Below, piece after piece: positions 19,478 through 31,400 of a stretch of 64,000 nucleotides of DNA (positions are counted from its first letter, which is position 1; every line of letters starts with the position of its first letter). The stretch spans positions 1,240,001 to 1,304,000 of the forward strand of contig JAPFFF010000038.1 of the NCBI GenBank assembly GCA_039105265.1, written 5' to 3'. Source of the stretch: Tritrichomonas musculus. Lineage: Eukaryota > Parabasalia > Tritrichomonadida > Tritrichomonadidae. Below the pieces are notes generated by a model, which saw only the letters and a program-made list of their open reading frames with translations, searched no databases and was not told the origin of the DNA. The translations under genes were made by a program, and so were the position numbers.

Positions 19478-19525
19478 CAATCATTTTGCAAAATGTCAAA
19501 AAAATTTTTGTGGATTTGGTATATT

Positions 19526-19776
19526 AGTAGTATATACGAGTCGGTTTCCGCTGGGGCTGGCACCCCACGCGTCAACACGAACTCGTCATAAAAGAAAAAG
19601 AAAAGAAAAGAAAAAGAAAAGAAAAGAAAAAAGAAAAAAAGAAAAAAAGAAAAAAATATTCTTGTTCTCACTACTGCTCCCCATCTATGAAACGGCACAG
19701 GGGCCCCACCCCACAACCGCCCATCTATGAAACGGCACAGGTACCTGCCCCGAGAATCTCGTGTATGACACCTACT
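19526..19776 (+). repeat. Left terminal inverted repeat of the Polinton
   Basis: The order is the terminal block AGTAGTATATACGAGTCGG, a GC-rich patch, a long A/G purine tract (19589-19655), two copies of CCCATCTATGAAACGGCACA, and the dyad CGAGAATCTCG near the inner edge. The whole set recurs inverted at 44867-45102. Confidence 0.95.
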
Positions 19777-22454
19777 CATGGTAGTTTAGCATCGACTATT
19801 TCTTTACAGTACACATTATATGAATTAAATTTACTGCCTTCTTCAATGGTCAAACTCTCAATGATTATACTATTTAAACCTGGCAAACCATGTATTTGAC
19901 AAATCATTTTATCATTTAGTTCGGAGTAACCATGGTAGTATATGCGAATGCTCAGGTTGCTTGTGATATCTTCATGAACAAACACCCATGTCTTTTTCTC
20001 GATTATTTCATAATCCTTCTTTGCTGGAAGATAACGTCCATCCCATCTTTCATTTGTGTTTGATTCACGGAAAGCACGAATTGTACATCCAAGCCTCAAA
20101 ATTTTATTAAATACTTCAGGGTCGATTTGATGGTCATTCCATCCATAAATATCAGTTTCGATTTTACTATAATTGTATTCATTAATGACATTAGCCTTAG
20201 TTAAGTAGTTATCTGTATTGCCTTCAAGAGCAGCTAATCTAGTTTCCATTGCTTCGATTGTAGCCTTCAAGGTTGTATTTTCACCCTCTAATGTCTCTAT
20301 CCTATGTATAAGTACATCTAGACCTTCATTAGCTTCATCCACAGTAGGGTAATTATCAAACTCAGCCTCTAGCTCATTGACCTTCTCAGCTAACAACTTG
20401 AAACAAGGCTTGAGTGAGTCCCTAAACATATTGCTGATATCCATAGCACCACTTAATGTCAAGGTTCCAGTATCAGGGTTATCATTCTCATCAGTAAAAG
20501 GTAGTTCATCAAGTTGCTTATACTCCTCTTCACACCAGGTAATGATAGGTGTTATATCTTTGGTTATGCTTCTTGCTGTAGTACCTGACATGAAGTTAAT
20601 GCTATTTCTAACCAAATCACTCATACCTTTGGTTGACTTATGCGAGAATAACCTTTTAAGGAATCCTCCACCTTTTATGGTAGGAAAGCTTATACCATCT
20701 GGAAATAGCTGCATACCAATAGAACCTATTGATCCAGCAGTACCTGCAACTCCAAAAGCTAATGCAGTCCATGAGACTATACGCAAATTATCTACATCAT
20801 CCTCCAGATGTTGAGTAACTTGTTCAGTCCTTGATACTCTACCTTTTAAGCTTTCCATAACAGTGTTCATTTCGTTAACATCATAGCTAATAACATCTAC
20901 ATTGTTGGTAACTAAGTTTAAATCACTCCTCATAGTAGTAATATTATCAGCAGTAATTATCTTAGAGGAGGTAATATTATAATCAGTATATAAGGTCGTT
21001 GCCCCATTAGGATTTGGGGATACTTCATAAAATTGCTGCTTAATGATATACTCGAATGGGTTAGTAGTTGAATCCCAATGAACCTCATCTATTGGGTCAA
21101 CATATTCATCAGCTAAATATATCTTAATATCCCTTGAGTCATTAGTAGTCGAAGCTGCATATGTATATTCAAGCTTTTCACATGAATCAAGTACACCATG
21201 TAAGAACAACCATACCTTGTCTCCTCCATTGCCTTCTTTTCCAGTAGGTCGAACTGAGAACCTATTTGCATTTTTAGAACCTTCAAGAGTTATATCAAGG
21301 TAGAGTTCATCAATAGCACTAGTTTCTAATTTATTAGTAGCATTATTCATCTTATAGCACCTTATTGCTTCAATATCATATCCATCTTTTGTACCTCCTT
21401 GACTTGTTTGATATCCTAGACCATATTTCGAAAAAGGTTCTATCTCCCCTGTCTTTAATTTTACAAAACAGTCTATTTTACACTTACCTCCATGAATCAT
21501 GTAATGTAGTATGTTATCAGGAGAGTAGTCATTAGGCTTATTAATCAGTTTCATGTTCCTCTCACTCCTCTTGACTTGTATGTAGGTACCATCTTCACCA
21601 TACTCATTCTCCTTATTTAATCCATTAACTAATCTACCATTGATATGGCCTTGTATGTTATCACCTACCCATTTTGTACCATCCCATGATAAAAACCACT
21701 TATTACCAAAACAATACTCATTAAACCTAAACTCTAAGTCATTAGGTATAGTATATCCAGTATCTATGTTCCATTGAAGTAACCAATATTTCTTGTTATC
21801 TATCACAACCTGACTAGTTGATGTAGGCTTATATAAGTATAGTACATCACTTTTACGTAAACTTAATGCATTATCAGCTTTTATTATAGAACACTTTATT
21901 GCCTTCTCTGTCTGTAAAGAATCAGTTATATATTCATTCATTATGCTCAACTCCCCATTCAGCCACAAGGTATATGGGTTGAAGTCTAGTTTACTATCAA
22001 AAGCTATATTCATATATCCCATAATGGTACTATTATTTATACTGCATCCATTACTACTTTTAGTTATCAAAGGAGAATATACTTGACCATCCTTAACATA
22101 TATGTAGAACTCCTTGACTAAATTACCACTTGTATCATATACTATATTCTTCCTCAATACTATCTTAAATATATTAGTCTCTGTTTTTATTTCGTTGAGC
22201 TTATTCATGAAGTCTTCAGGCAAATTAACAAACTTAAGTATATTGTAAGTTGTTGTTGAAGACTCAAATGATACATACTGTATATTTTTATTTTTAATAT
22301 CAACTTCTGGTAAACCTTCGACCTCATTAAATAAATGACCTGTCTGTACATAGTTATCTAAGTCACCCAAGGTTAATAACTGGCTACCTTTTCGAGTAGC
22401 ATCCCCTATCTTAAACTGTATATCTCCTTTAAATCTTGTAGTAGTATCACTCAT
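19776..22454 (-). CDS. Polinton fibre-like protein, smaller paralogue
   Basis: The start was chosen at MSDTTTRF (22454), which leaves a 19-base gap to the upstream gene; the open frame itself reaches 22541. The product of about 892 residues has a beta-rich front, a module with WDGTKW and later YNITSSKI and DNITTMRSDLN, a small hydrophobic helix (AFGVAGTAGSIGSIGM), a coiled coil (ETLEGENTTLKATIEAMETR) and a compact C-terminal region. That order recalls phage or adenovirus-type fibres. The WDG and SSKI-x-x-ADNI blocks recur in the next gene, so the two are paralogues. The function is inferred: virion surface or host attachment. The gene ends at the inner edge of the left inverted repeat. Confidence 0.75.
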   Translation of the reverse strand: MSDTTTRFKGDIQFKIGDATRKGSQLLTLGDLDNYVQTGHLFNEVEGLPEVDIKNKNIQYVSFESSTTTYNILKFVNLPEDFMNKLNEIKTETNIFKIVLRKNIVYDTSGNLVKEFYIYVKDGQVYSPLITKSSNGCSINNSTIMGYMNIAFDSKLDFNPYTLWLNGELSIMNEYITDSLQTEKAIKCSIIKADNALSLRKSDVLYLYKPTSTSQVVIDNKKYWLLQWNIDTGYTIPNDLEFRFNEYCFGNKWFLSWDGTKWVGDNIQGHINGRLVNGLNKENEYGEDGTYIQVKRSERNMKLINKPNDYSPDNILHYMIHGGKCKIDCFVKLKTGEIEPFSKYGLGYQTSQGGTKDGYDIEAIRCYKMNNATNKLETSAIDELYLDITLEGSKNANRFSVRPTGKEGNGGDKVWLFLHGVLDSCEKLEYTYAASTTNDSRDIKIYLADEYVDPIDEVHWDSTTNPFEYIIKQQFYEVSPNPNGATTLYTDYNITSSKIITADNITTMRSDLNLVTNNVDVISYDVNEMNTVMESLKGRVSRTEQVTQHLEDDVDNLRIVSWTALAFGVAGTAGSIGSIGMQLFPDGISFPTIKGGGFLKRLFSHKSTKGMSDLVRNSINFMSGTTARSITKDITPIITWCEEEYKQLDELPFTDENDNPDTGTLTLSGAMDISNMFRDSLKPCFKLLAEKVNELEAEFDNYPTVDEANEGLDVLIHRIETLEGENTTLKATIEAMETRLAALEGNTDNYLTKANVINEYNYSKIETDIYGWNDHQIDPEVFNKILRLGCTIRAFRESNTNERWDGRYLPAKKDYEIIEKKTWVFVHEDITSNLSIRIYYHGYSELNDKMICQIHGLPGLNSIIIESLTIEEGSKFNSYNVYCKEIVDAKLP

Positions 22455-22473
22455 TTTAGTTAAATAAAACTTC

Positions 22474-25400
22474 TCATTCGATGTTAGCACATTTAGCTTC
22501 AAGTGCTGCAAGTCTTGCCTCAAGAGTATCAATATATGCATCCTTCTGGTCTATCATTTCCTTCACTTCTACTTTAGTAATATAAGCAGTCATATCTATA
22601 TCTTCTAATGGATGTTTTGTACTTGACTTATTTTCAAGCTCTTTGATTTTCTCGCACATGAATGCTATTGTACCCTTTAAAGTATCGCGATATGTCTTTG
22701 CAATATTAATACATGTATCGAATGAAACCATCATCTTATCAGCATCCTTCATTGTTATTTCAAGTTCAGGTTCATCATCTGTTTCTTCATGATATGCCCA
22801 TGCAAGAATCTTTTCTAATACATCTTCCTCTGCTAATGTCTCTGGGTTATCATTTCGACGGAACCAACTTGGAATATTAAATAATCCTATTCTATTTGCT
22901 ACATATGCTTCTGCTGCTACTCCTGCTATAGCTGCTGCATCACCAGGATGATGTCTAACAAACTGCCATTGACCATGTAAGAACCTTCTAGCAACATAAC
23001 CTACTGCTCCCATAATAACCTGGGTAGTTGCACTTATAACACCATCTTGTTGGTACATTTCTATCACTCCATTCACAATATTAATTACATGTAGTCTTCT
23101 TCTATCTATTGTAGCAACTACATTTCCATTATATAGTACTTGTGTTATTTCTTCACCAGTTGTTTCATCTAATGTGTCATTAAAAGCTAAAAGATTACCA
23201 TGAGAATAAATATTATCCATTAGTTCTCCTCTTTGTTCATCACTCATTTGTTCTATCATTCTTGCTGTTATTGCTGGTGTTGTTCCTGGTACTGTCCAAG
23301 TATCTGTTGTGGCAACAAGGTCATAATGCTGATATCTAACTCCATTTGCATTGACTTCTATCTGTGAATTTATTCCAACAAATCGTACTTGACCTCCACT
23401 AATATTTGCTGTAGTTGGTGCTGAATAATCAATAGTAGCAACAATTGGATCAATAGTCTCTCCTCTATGATCAATAATATTTATCCATGCTTCCATTGTT
23501 TGGTCATTCAAGTAAGGTTCTAATCCAATATCTCCATTTTGTACAAATGGTAAATTTAATCTGTCTTGCATAGATAATTGTTCAATATCTCTCGCTGTGT
23601 ATGTTGTTCCTTCCCATTCTATTGACCAATTATTATCAGTAGCTCTATGTATTCTATCTGTCATTTCAATATCAGCTGGTCTTATTAGAGTCCTTCGTTG
23701 AAATACATTATTATGGATAATGAGTTGGTCATTATAAAACAAATCATAAACATTAAACCACTCTCTTCCATGATATTGGATACGTAAGATATCAGGATGA
23801 CTAGCAACTAATTCATTTCGTTCTTCTCTTGTCATATCCGCAATATCTTCTAAGGTATACTGGATTCCAGATATATTGATAACAGGAACTTGATTCCTAA
23901 GTGCAATCGTAGTTGAAGCTGTATTTGTCATTGTAGTCTGTGGTACAGTTATATCTGTTCGAATCTCATCTGTTTCATCTGTAACAACCTGTGGCTGTAC
24001 TTCTCTATGAGTTCTCTCTAATGATTGCTCAGTGGTTGTGATAGTATTTGTTGCATTATCAGTATCATTATCAGTTATTGTAATCGAGGATGAATTAATA
24101 TTTAATGTTTCAGTTCCATTTGTATCTGGTCTATTCCTAAAGAAGTGTAAGACATTCGAACCAAGTGTAGCAATAGCATTTCCTAACTGAGTCAGTGCAT
24201 GTGTTGTCGAAAGGACAACCTGTGTAGCTGAGAATGTTGAAATAGCTCCAGCAACAGGATTTTGAACAGTTGTTGTTATTGGTAAAAATCTTTCCATAGT
24301 CATCTTATCAGCCTTCAAATCAACATTCACCAAAAACTTACCTTGAAAGCCACTACCTCCATCACCTGGATAACCACCACCACCACCACCACCTCCTCCA
24401 CCATTTCCTCCTGGACCTGCTGGGAAAGGTCTTGTTTGATATGTATTAATAGTTACAGAGTTATTGGACATATTTAATGTTGAAAGGGCACTTGCAATAC
24501 AAACTGTTGATGCTAAAATATTTAATATACTATTCGCAACTGCTACACCTTGTTTAATACTATCAGTATATTCATTATACATGGCTTGAATTCTCATTTG
24601 TTCAACTAGATTATCAACTGTCTGTTTCAATAAAGCATAATCATAGGCTAATATATCTGTGATTCCACCAACAACATTTAAATCTCGACGCATAGTCATG
24701 ATATTATCAGCCCATATAATCTTTGATGAATAAATATTATAATCTGTCGATATGGTAGTGCATTTTCTTGGGTCTGGTTCTACTTCATAAAATTGTTGTT
24801 GAATAATTATATCGAATGGATTAACTTTCACATCAAAATCAAATAATTCTTTCTCTATATATATTCGAATGTTCTTATGATTAAATCCTTCAATGATTTT
24901 AATGGAATGCCTTTTTTCTCGATGATAATTAAATGATTCGAGACAAGGATTTGACCCATAGGTATGCATAACACCTGAATTAATACAATGAGTAGGATGA
25001 CAATCCCATTTTAATTCAGTTATATTTCCATTAATATTTAGGTCAGCATAAACATATAATCCATCATCTGCATTTAATCCACTTGGTGCATCAACATACA
25101 TTCTAGCTTGTTCATATTTATATCCATCTTGAGATAAAGTACCTGAACCACTTGAATCAAAAGTTGCAGTTATTCCTTCACTTAATATGGTTCCATCTTT
25201 CTTAACAACCCTCCAATTGGTAAGATAATCTTTCAAGATATGAGCATAATTATCATCATCAGTTAAATCTTCCTTTATTGTTCCTTTTATCCATCTACCA
25301 ATTCTTTCGTTATGTTTGATTGTTAAAGCAGGCGCACCGTCATTTGTGTTCATGTATGATATCTTTTCTGTACACATGTTTTGACAATTATTTCCTGTCC

Positions 25401-27741
25401 AATTTTTACCATCCCATGTTAATTCCCAGTTATGACCAAATAGATAGTCTTTGAATCTAAATACTAAATTTTGTGGTATGTCATAATCTTTATCTATATC
25501 CCATCTCATACAATAATAATTGGATTCTTCATACGTCTTAGATGGTCTATATAAATATAACTGGTCTGATTCCTTCAAGGTAAAATACTTGGAGTCAGTT
25601 GATGGAGTAGAGGGAACAACATCATAGATTGTTTGATATTTGGAGACCAATGAGTTATATTGATTTCGAAATACTTCTAATATATCATCATCAATCTCAA
25701 TTACAATTTTATTTCCATCAGGGTCAACAATATCAAAGCTATTTTCATCATCAGTATTAACAACGTCATTATCATCAACTTCAAGTGTACGAGCATGAGG
25801 AGCAGGAGGATGTCGTGTAATCTTATTTACAATCCATTGGGCACCTCTTCCTATTGGTTCGAAAAGGGCAGCTATTAGAATTACACATAAACAAAATGCC
25901 CCAACGCCTAAACCCCCAGCGATTGCATATACAAGTATTACATAAACATACAGAATTAAATCAGAATAACCTCCTATATATTGCCAAAATTGAGCATCTA
26001 TCCAATTTCCGCCTATCTGTATAATATTATTAACTAAATTCGGGTAGTTCATGATAAAATCAACTATGAAGTGCCATAAGTTGCTCCAAAATAATGTAAA
26101 TGAGCTATATGCTATTTTAATCATTCGAATTCCTTCATTCTTTAATTCATCAATTTTGTTATTAAGTCTTGGTGTCAATTCTTTTATCTCATCAATGACC
26201 TGATGCAAATCTACATCCTTAAAGTCAGCATCTGCATCTTCTCCTCCAATATAAAAGATTACCCCCACTTTTTCATTATCTTTAACAGCTTCATATGCAA
26301 TATCCACAATACTATCAATACCATACCAGATAAAATAAAATAAGTTATATATAATCTTCATAAATTCTTTTGTCGCAAAAGCAATTGTTTTATAAGTTAA
26401 TTTAATAGGCTGTTTAGCAAGAGATAGGGTAGTTGAAATGATATTATATAATAAGTCTTTTATCCATCCTATCGTCTCTTTACTATATAACCAAAACTTG
26501 GATACTGTTAATTTGAGTACTTCTGGTTCTATTATTTTTGGAATCGTATATTCTTCGAGTTTCTTTAATTCATCAATAGGAGGAATTACATAAACCATAT
26601 CTTCTTTGTTAACTAACTCTTTTGGTGGTTCAGTTGGAGTAGGCGTAGGTGTAGGTGTAGGGTCTGGAGTTGGCTCAGGTGTTGGAGTAGGTGGTGGTGT
26701 TTCATCAATTTCTATTTTAACCTCATGTATTTCTGGTTCACCAGTTGTTTTATTAATTAGGCACATGGAAGTATTACCACCTGTTAAGTTCAAGAGAGTC
26801 TCATAACTTATGGTTTGATCATTTAATGCATCTATCCATTTAGTAATATTAGCAGCTGTTGTATTTGTTTTCTCAGCAAAGTCTTTCATGTTATTTATCT
26901 TTGTCTCATTGACATCAAAGATAGTTTCATTAGTAGTTTCATTAACTTTTAAATCTACATATTTAATGGGTTCAATCTCAGTAAAATCAACAGTATTATT
27001 TTTTATCCACTTTGATATATTATCATTACTTGTACTTAACTCTTTTATTATAGTTTCCATGTTTTTAGGTTTTATTGTATCTGTTCCATAGGTAATTGCT
27101 TTGGTAGTTTCATCTACATGTTCGACAATTATTTTTAAGTCCTTTAATGTATTCCAATCGATACTTGGAACAATTGCATTATTAACTTCATCTATATTTT
27201 GAATCATTAAATTCATAACATCTAACATACCTTTTTGATTCGCTGTTAATGCTTCTATTAACTTCTTATATGTACTAACATCATATTCTTCTTCTATTAT
27301 ATCTTTATCACTTATCTCTCCAGTGAAATATTTTAAGGTAGCTCCGGGTGCAATACCAGAATCTACATCTTCCCTCATTTTGGTTAAAAAGACTTCTAAA
27401 TTTTTAGCACTGTCTCTTAATCTTTCATATAGTTTATTGAGACTAGCACAATATTGTATTTTTGTCGTTAGTGTACCATCAGTATTCCATGTATATATAC
27501 CTTTACCTCCCATAATGTTAAGAGCACCAAAAGACTCGAGCCCATTTTTATCCAGATAGTCACTAACCAATTTTATGTCTATCTCTTCCTTATTATATAA
27601 GCAACTGAATTTTGGATAATCTTTAGGGTCTCCACCTCTTATGATATCGATGTTGTTTTCATCATTAACACTTATCTCTATGTCTTTGTCTTTTAGCTTC
27701 TCTGTTTCTCCTGATAACAAAGAATAAACTTTAATTGACAT
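22474..27741 (-). CDS. Polinton giant fibre/membrane protein, larger paralogue
   Basis: The start was chosen at MSIKVYSLL (27741), 16 bases from the divergent gene at 27758. The product of about 1755 residues has, in order: a soluble front, a Pro-Thr linker (PTPTPEPTPDPTPTPTPT, near residue 380), several hydrophobic helices (about residues 430-650, including LILYVYVILVYAIAGG), a module shared with the neighbouring protein (WDGKNW, YNIYSSKI, ADNIMTMRRDLN), a glycine-rich stretch (GGNGGGGGGGGGG), a long repetitive region and a C-terminal coiled coil (DTLEARLAALEAKC). It probably makes a large virion surface or entry component. I know no defined family for the whole protein. Confidence 0.75.
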   Translation of the reverse strand: MSIKVYSLLSGETEKLKDKDIEISVNDENNIDIIRGGDPKDYPKFSCLYNKEEIDIKLVSDYLDKNGLESFGALNIMGGKGIYTWNTDGTLTTKIQYCASLNKLYERLRDSAKNLEVFLTKMREDVDSGIAPGATLKYFTGEISDKDIIEEEYDVSTYKKLIEALTANQKGMLDVMNLMIQNIDEVNNAIVPSIDWNTLKDLKIIVEHVDETTKAITYGTDTIKPKNMETIIKELSTSNDNISKWIKNNTVDFTEIEPIKYVDLKVNETTNETIFDVNETKINNMKDFAEKTNTTAANITKWIDALNDQTISYETLLNLTGGNTSMCLINKTTGEPEIHEVKIEIDETPPPTPTPEPTPDPTPTPTPTPTEPPKELVNKEDMVYVIPPIDELKKLEEYTIPKIIEPEVLKLTVSKFWLYSKETIGWIKDLLYNIISTTLSLAKQPIKLTYKTIAFATKEFMKIIYNLFYFIWYGIDSIVDIAYEAVKDNEKVGVIFYIGGEDADADFKDVDLHQVIDEIKELTPRLNNKIDELKNEGIRMIKIAYSSFTLFWSNLWHFIVDFIMNYPNLVNNIIQIGGNWIDAQFWQYIGGYSDLILYVYVILVYAIAGGLGVGAFCLCVILIAALFEPIGRGAQWIVNKITRHPPAPHARTLEVDDNDVVNTDDENSFDIVDPDGNKIVIEIDDDILEVFRNQYNSLVSKYQTIYDVVPSTPSTDSKYFTLKESDQLYLYRPSKTYEESNYYCMRWDIDKDYDIPQNLVFRFKDYLFGHNWELTWDGKNWTGNNCQNMCTEKISYMNTNDGAPALTIKHNERIGRWIKGTIKEDLTDDDNYAHILKDYLTNWRVVKKDGTILSEGITATFDSSGSGTLSQDGYKYEQARMYVDAPSGLNADDGLYVYADLNINGNITELKWDCHPTHCINSGVMHTYGSNPCLESFNYHREKRHSIKIIEGFNHKNIRIYIEKELFDFDVKVNPFDIIIQQQFYEVEPDPRKCTTISTDYNIYSSKIIWADNIMTMRRDLNVVGGITDILAYDYALLKQTVDNLVEQMRIQAMYNEYTDSIKQGVAVANSILNILASTVCIASALSTLNMSNNSVTINTYQTRPFPAGPGGNGGGGGGGGGGYPGDGGSGFQGKFLVNVDLKADKMTMERFLPITTTVQNPVAGAISTFSATQVVLSTTHALTQLGNAIATLGSNVLHFFRNRPDTNGTETLNINSSSITITDNDTDNATNTITTTEQSLERTHREVQPQVVTDETDEIRTDITVPQTTMTNTASTTIALRNQVPVINISGIQYTLEDIADMTREERNELVASHPDILRIQYHGREWFNVYDLFYNDQLIIHNNVFQRRTLIRPADIEMTDRIHRATDNNWSIEWEGTTYTARDIEQLSMQDRLNLPFVQNGDIGLEPYLNDQTMEAWINIIDHRGETIDPIVATIDYSAPTTANISGGQVRFVGINSQIEVNANGVRYQHYDLVATTDTWTVPGTTPAITARMIEQMSDEQRGELMDNIYSHGNLLAFNDTLDETTGEEITQVLYNGNVVATIDRRRLHVINIVNGVIEMYQQDGVISATTQVIMGAVGYVARRFLHGQWQFVRHHPGDAAAIAGVAAEAYVANRIGLFNIPSWFRRNDNPETLAEEDVLEKILAWAYHEETDDEPELEITMKDADKMMVSFDTCINIAKTYRDTLKGTIAFMCEKIKELENKSSTKHPLEDIDMTAYITKVEVKEMIDQKDAYIDTLEARLAALEAKCANIE

Positions 27742-27757
27742 TTTAGGATATAATAAA

Positions 27758-28498
27758 ATGCTAGTATCAGTACAAAGCACAAATGCAGATGAATATAATA
27801 AGGTATCGGTTAATTTAGATATACCTTGGAAGTGTAAATATGTCAAGTATTATGTATCTTCATTAAGCACCTTGAGTAATATTCTGTTAACCAATGATGA
27901 AGATTATATTGAGATGTCAAGTGATTCAGTACCTATTAAAGCCTATTTTCGAACTCCTAAATTTTCTTATACACTCAAAGAATTACAATCGGTATTAAAT
28001 TTAATGTCTTGGTTTCAATGGGAGTATAAACAAGAAACAAGAACATTCCAAATAAAAACCACAATGAAGACTACCATTACGTCTTTAACTCATCGAGCTG
28101 CATTAGTAACAGGTCTTTATAATACTCCATTGCCTTTAGAGTTACCTGCTAATACAACCTATATAATAAAAGATATACCAATATTAAATCATACTAAGTT
28201 GTATCTAGTATCACTACAAGGTAATGCCATATACTCGAATATAGGTGAACAGCAATATACACCTTCAGTTATTGGTACAATAAATACCTTCACTGTAGAT
28301 AAGAAACCACTTATCTATGATTTCGAGACTGAGGGTAAGCCTTTAAAAATAAAAACATTTACAGATTCATTAAAGTTTTTAGAATTAAGTTTAGTAGATT
28401 TTCAATACCAGCCGATATTGTTAAAAAGTCCTTTGTTCATAACTATCAAAATTAAACCATCCAACTCGACTGATATCAATGATGTTATTACTAAGTAA
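27758..28498 (+). CDS. Polinton beta-rich protein, unknown
   Basis: This 246-residue protein is rich in alternating hydrophobic residues and ends LLKSPLFITIKIKP. The end resembles that of the penton candidate at 41257-42261 in style, so a jelly-roll minor virion protein is possible. It is divergent from the giant gene, with only 16 bases between the start codons, and its 3' end overlaps the 3' end of the polymerase gene by a few bases. Confidence 0.65.
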   Translation: MLVSVQSTNADEYNKVSVNLDIPWKCKYVKYYVSSLSTLSNILLTNDEDYIEMSSDSVPIKAYFRTPKFSYTLKELQSVLNLMSWFQWEYKQETRTFQIKTTMKTTITSLTHRAALVTGLYNTPLPLELPANTTYIIKDIPILNHTKLYLVSLQGNAIYSNIGEQQYTPSVIGTINTFTVDKKPLIYDFETEGKPLKIKTFTDSLKFLELSLVDFQYQPILLKSPLFITIKIKPSNSTDINDVITK

Positions 28499-31400
28499 AC
28501 CTAAGAGTACGTGCAAATTTGGGTAAGTTGGTTTGTTGAAATGTCTTTGACTTCCTGAATGCATTCGAACCATCCAACAAATCAAATGTCATACTTTCTC
28601 CTTCATGCATTCTTTCAAAAAGCTCTTCAACTGAGATATCCATCCTTTTGCACTTGTTGAGAATAACTTGTTTTGGAATTCCTTTGAGTCTAATATGATA
28701 TCCTTCATTTCCTTGTTCATCAACCAAGATATCGAGGTAGCTCTTTTTACCAAGTGCAATGAGTTTTCTTGAGTGTATTTCCCCTTGACTACCTTCGAAC
28801 TCATCAAAGTCATTATGAAACTGACACATATTTTTTCCAATAAGAGGTTGATGATACTTGAACTGAAATAAGTCAGCTATCCTTGGTACATCTTTTTCAA
28901 GTACATGCATACTATCAGTATCTTGATAAAAGATAGGTATACCTGCTTGCTCAGCTGTAGCCATAACCCTGTTCATTAAGTGCTTACTCCAAGAGAGAAC
29001 GCTTGCACCAAATTGAGGTAGGTTGAAATGGTCATTAATTGGTTTCAACTTCTTGACATAGCACTTATCAATATTAGCATCTTCAACAACCTCCTTGATA
29101 AAGTTGTAGTTCCTCCAGAGGTACTTGTATAGTTGGCTTTTTGGTACTGTCTTGGTTTCAGTCTTTGTTGCTTTTAATATTGACTTGCCATATATGGAGT
29201 TGAGGAGGAGCTTTATTGTTTGTTCAAGAGGGTTCTTTTGCTTTTTATAACTTGCCCTGAGATTAAAGAGCTTCTCAATGAACTCATTGATTTTCTTGTT
29301 AAATCCTTCATCAAAGTAATAGCCACGTATTAACTCATATTCAACATCATAAAATTCGAACAAGTCCATGAGACCTACTTTATCGATATAATAATGGTCA
29401 ACAAGGAAATTGCCGAATATTTTACTACCTGCTTCATTCCTTGTAAATACTTGTCCAAATTTATATGGCTCTTTTGATTTACATTCGAGTTTCTTGATGT
29501 TGACTTCGATAAAGAATGTATCATATTGCATAAGTTGTTCATGTGTTGTACCTTGTGATATTACTTTAGGTCTTCCTAATGGTATACCATCCATAACATA
29601 CATTGCAGATGGATATAAGCTAACTGCATCAAAGTCTTGTATCTTTCCTTCGATGTATTGCTTTTCATTACCTGCTGTCATTGTTCTTCCACCAGAGACA
29701 CATCGTTGTATGAAGTCTTGACACTTACCTGATAGTTCATAACATCCATCAAAGCAACCATATTTCTTGGCAAAGCAGTATCCAATAGCACTTATAGATA
29801 TAAAATCATGAACACCATACATATCTGTCTTTGTCTCTTTAAAGACTGCTTTCAGGTCTTCATTAAATTTTTCCATTCCCTTCATCAAAACAATACAGTC
29901 CTTGAAACAATAGAAGATGGCATATTTAATGATGTCGATTTTGCCATCATTATAGCAATTTGCGATTTTTGCATTTTCGATAATCTGCTTGCAGTTTGCA
30001 TCAAGTTGTGCTTTCGATAACTTATCTGCATTTTCATCGATGTATTGCTGTTGGAACTCAGTAGCATCAACAATTCTTCTTTGAATGTTCTCTTGTGTAT
30101 ATAGCTTATATGCCATGACTTCCTTGTGAACATTGAGGTTGAACATTGTAGCAAATTTACTTAATGCTTGAGGTATTATACTATATGAGTTCCTGAATGT
30201 TAATCGCTTTTTGACTTTCCTTGTACCTTCTTCGAATAATGTCATGATGATTTGCAACACAGTTCCACTTCGTTCTGTTATCTGTGTATCCCATCCAGGT
30301 GTGTTAATGAAAAAACATGCATCATACTTGAGGTTATGAAAATATGTTAATGAGCCACTCCATAAATAATTCAAGAGCTTCTGTCCACAATCTTCACCTT
30401 GAATAGATATTTTATGTATGTTGGCTCCATCTCGAAAGATAGTACAATTGAGATATGGTATATGTGGACTGACTGTAGAGTTTGTTTCGAAGTCGCTATA
30501 ATAAATCCTTGACCATGTATTTTGTTTCTTTTTATTATTCTCAATGAGTCTTGTACTTTGTTCTGCATTATATTCGAGACTTACATAGTCATTAACATGT
30601 TCATATTCAGTTGTGTTGATAATATCCATTTCGCATGCTTTGATTTCTTCAAATAGATGTAACTCAAACATCTTTTGGAAAAAGGTTATTGGTTTGATTC
30701 CTTCATGTTTATAGTCTTTGACAGTCTTTCCATTTTTCTCCAATCTTGCTATCATACATCTTTTGTCAAAAGGCATATATGCAAATGTTCTATCAAGTTC
30801 TTCATAGTGTTGAAGGTAGAATAATGTACAAGGTATTTTCCTGTTGAGCATATAATGGTCTTTGAACAATATCAGGTTAACTTCTCTTTTAAAATCAACA
30901 GACCATTTTTTCTTTCTGGTGTTGATTCTTGTTTCATACTTGTATTTATCAGGTTGTTCAACAATTCTAATGATACTAAAATTGCACTTGAACTTTTTAG
31001 CTACTTCTTCTATCTTGTTATTGGGTATGGCTCTTGTTTGAACAAAAAATCGTAAGTCATCTATTTCATCATGAGTGAACACACCTGATTGTATACAAGC
31101 ATATACAAAACAATTATCTCTGTAGTTCTCTTTCCTTACCTCATGAAAGATTTGGTATGTAGATAAGTCTATAGGTGATAGATTGATGTATGGGAAAAAA
31201 CTACCTTCTGGTGTATTTCGATAGTCTTCATCAATTTCGACTTCATCATCATAGATTTCATGAGTATCCATATCTTGCATCTTGGTTCTAAAATGAACAC
31301 CATCATTTGTTTTGTTCATGTCAATAAATTGTACCTCATATCGAACTGGAATGAACATGTTTGAGATATATGGATTAGTGTCTGATTGGTCTTCACTTAA

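Noticed and set aside
19477-19779. Open frames across the left inverted repeat
   Set aside because: They are produced by the purine tract and GC-rich blocks of the terminal repeat and have no protein-like features.
26606-26806. Open frame rich in Gly-Val repeats on the plus strand
   Set aside because: It is the antisense of the Pro-Thr linker in the giant Polinton protein.
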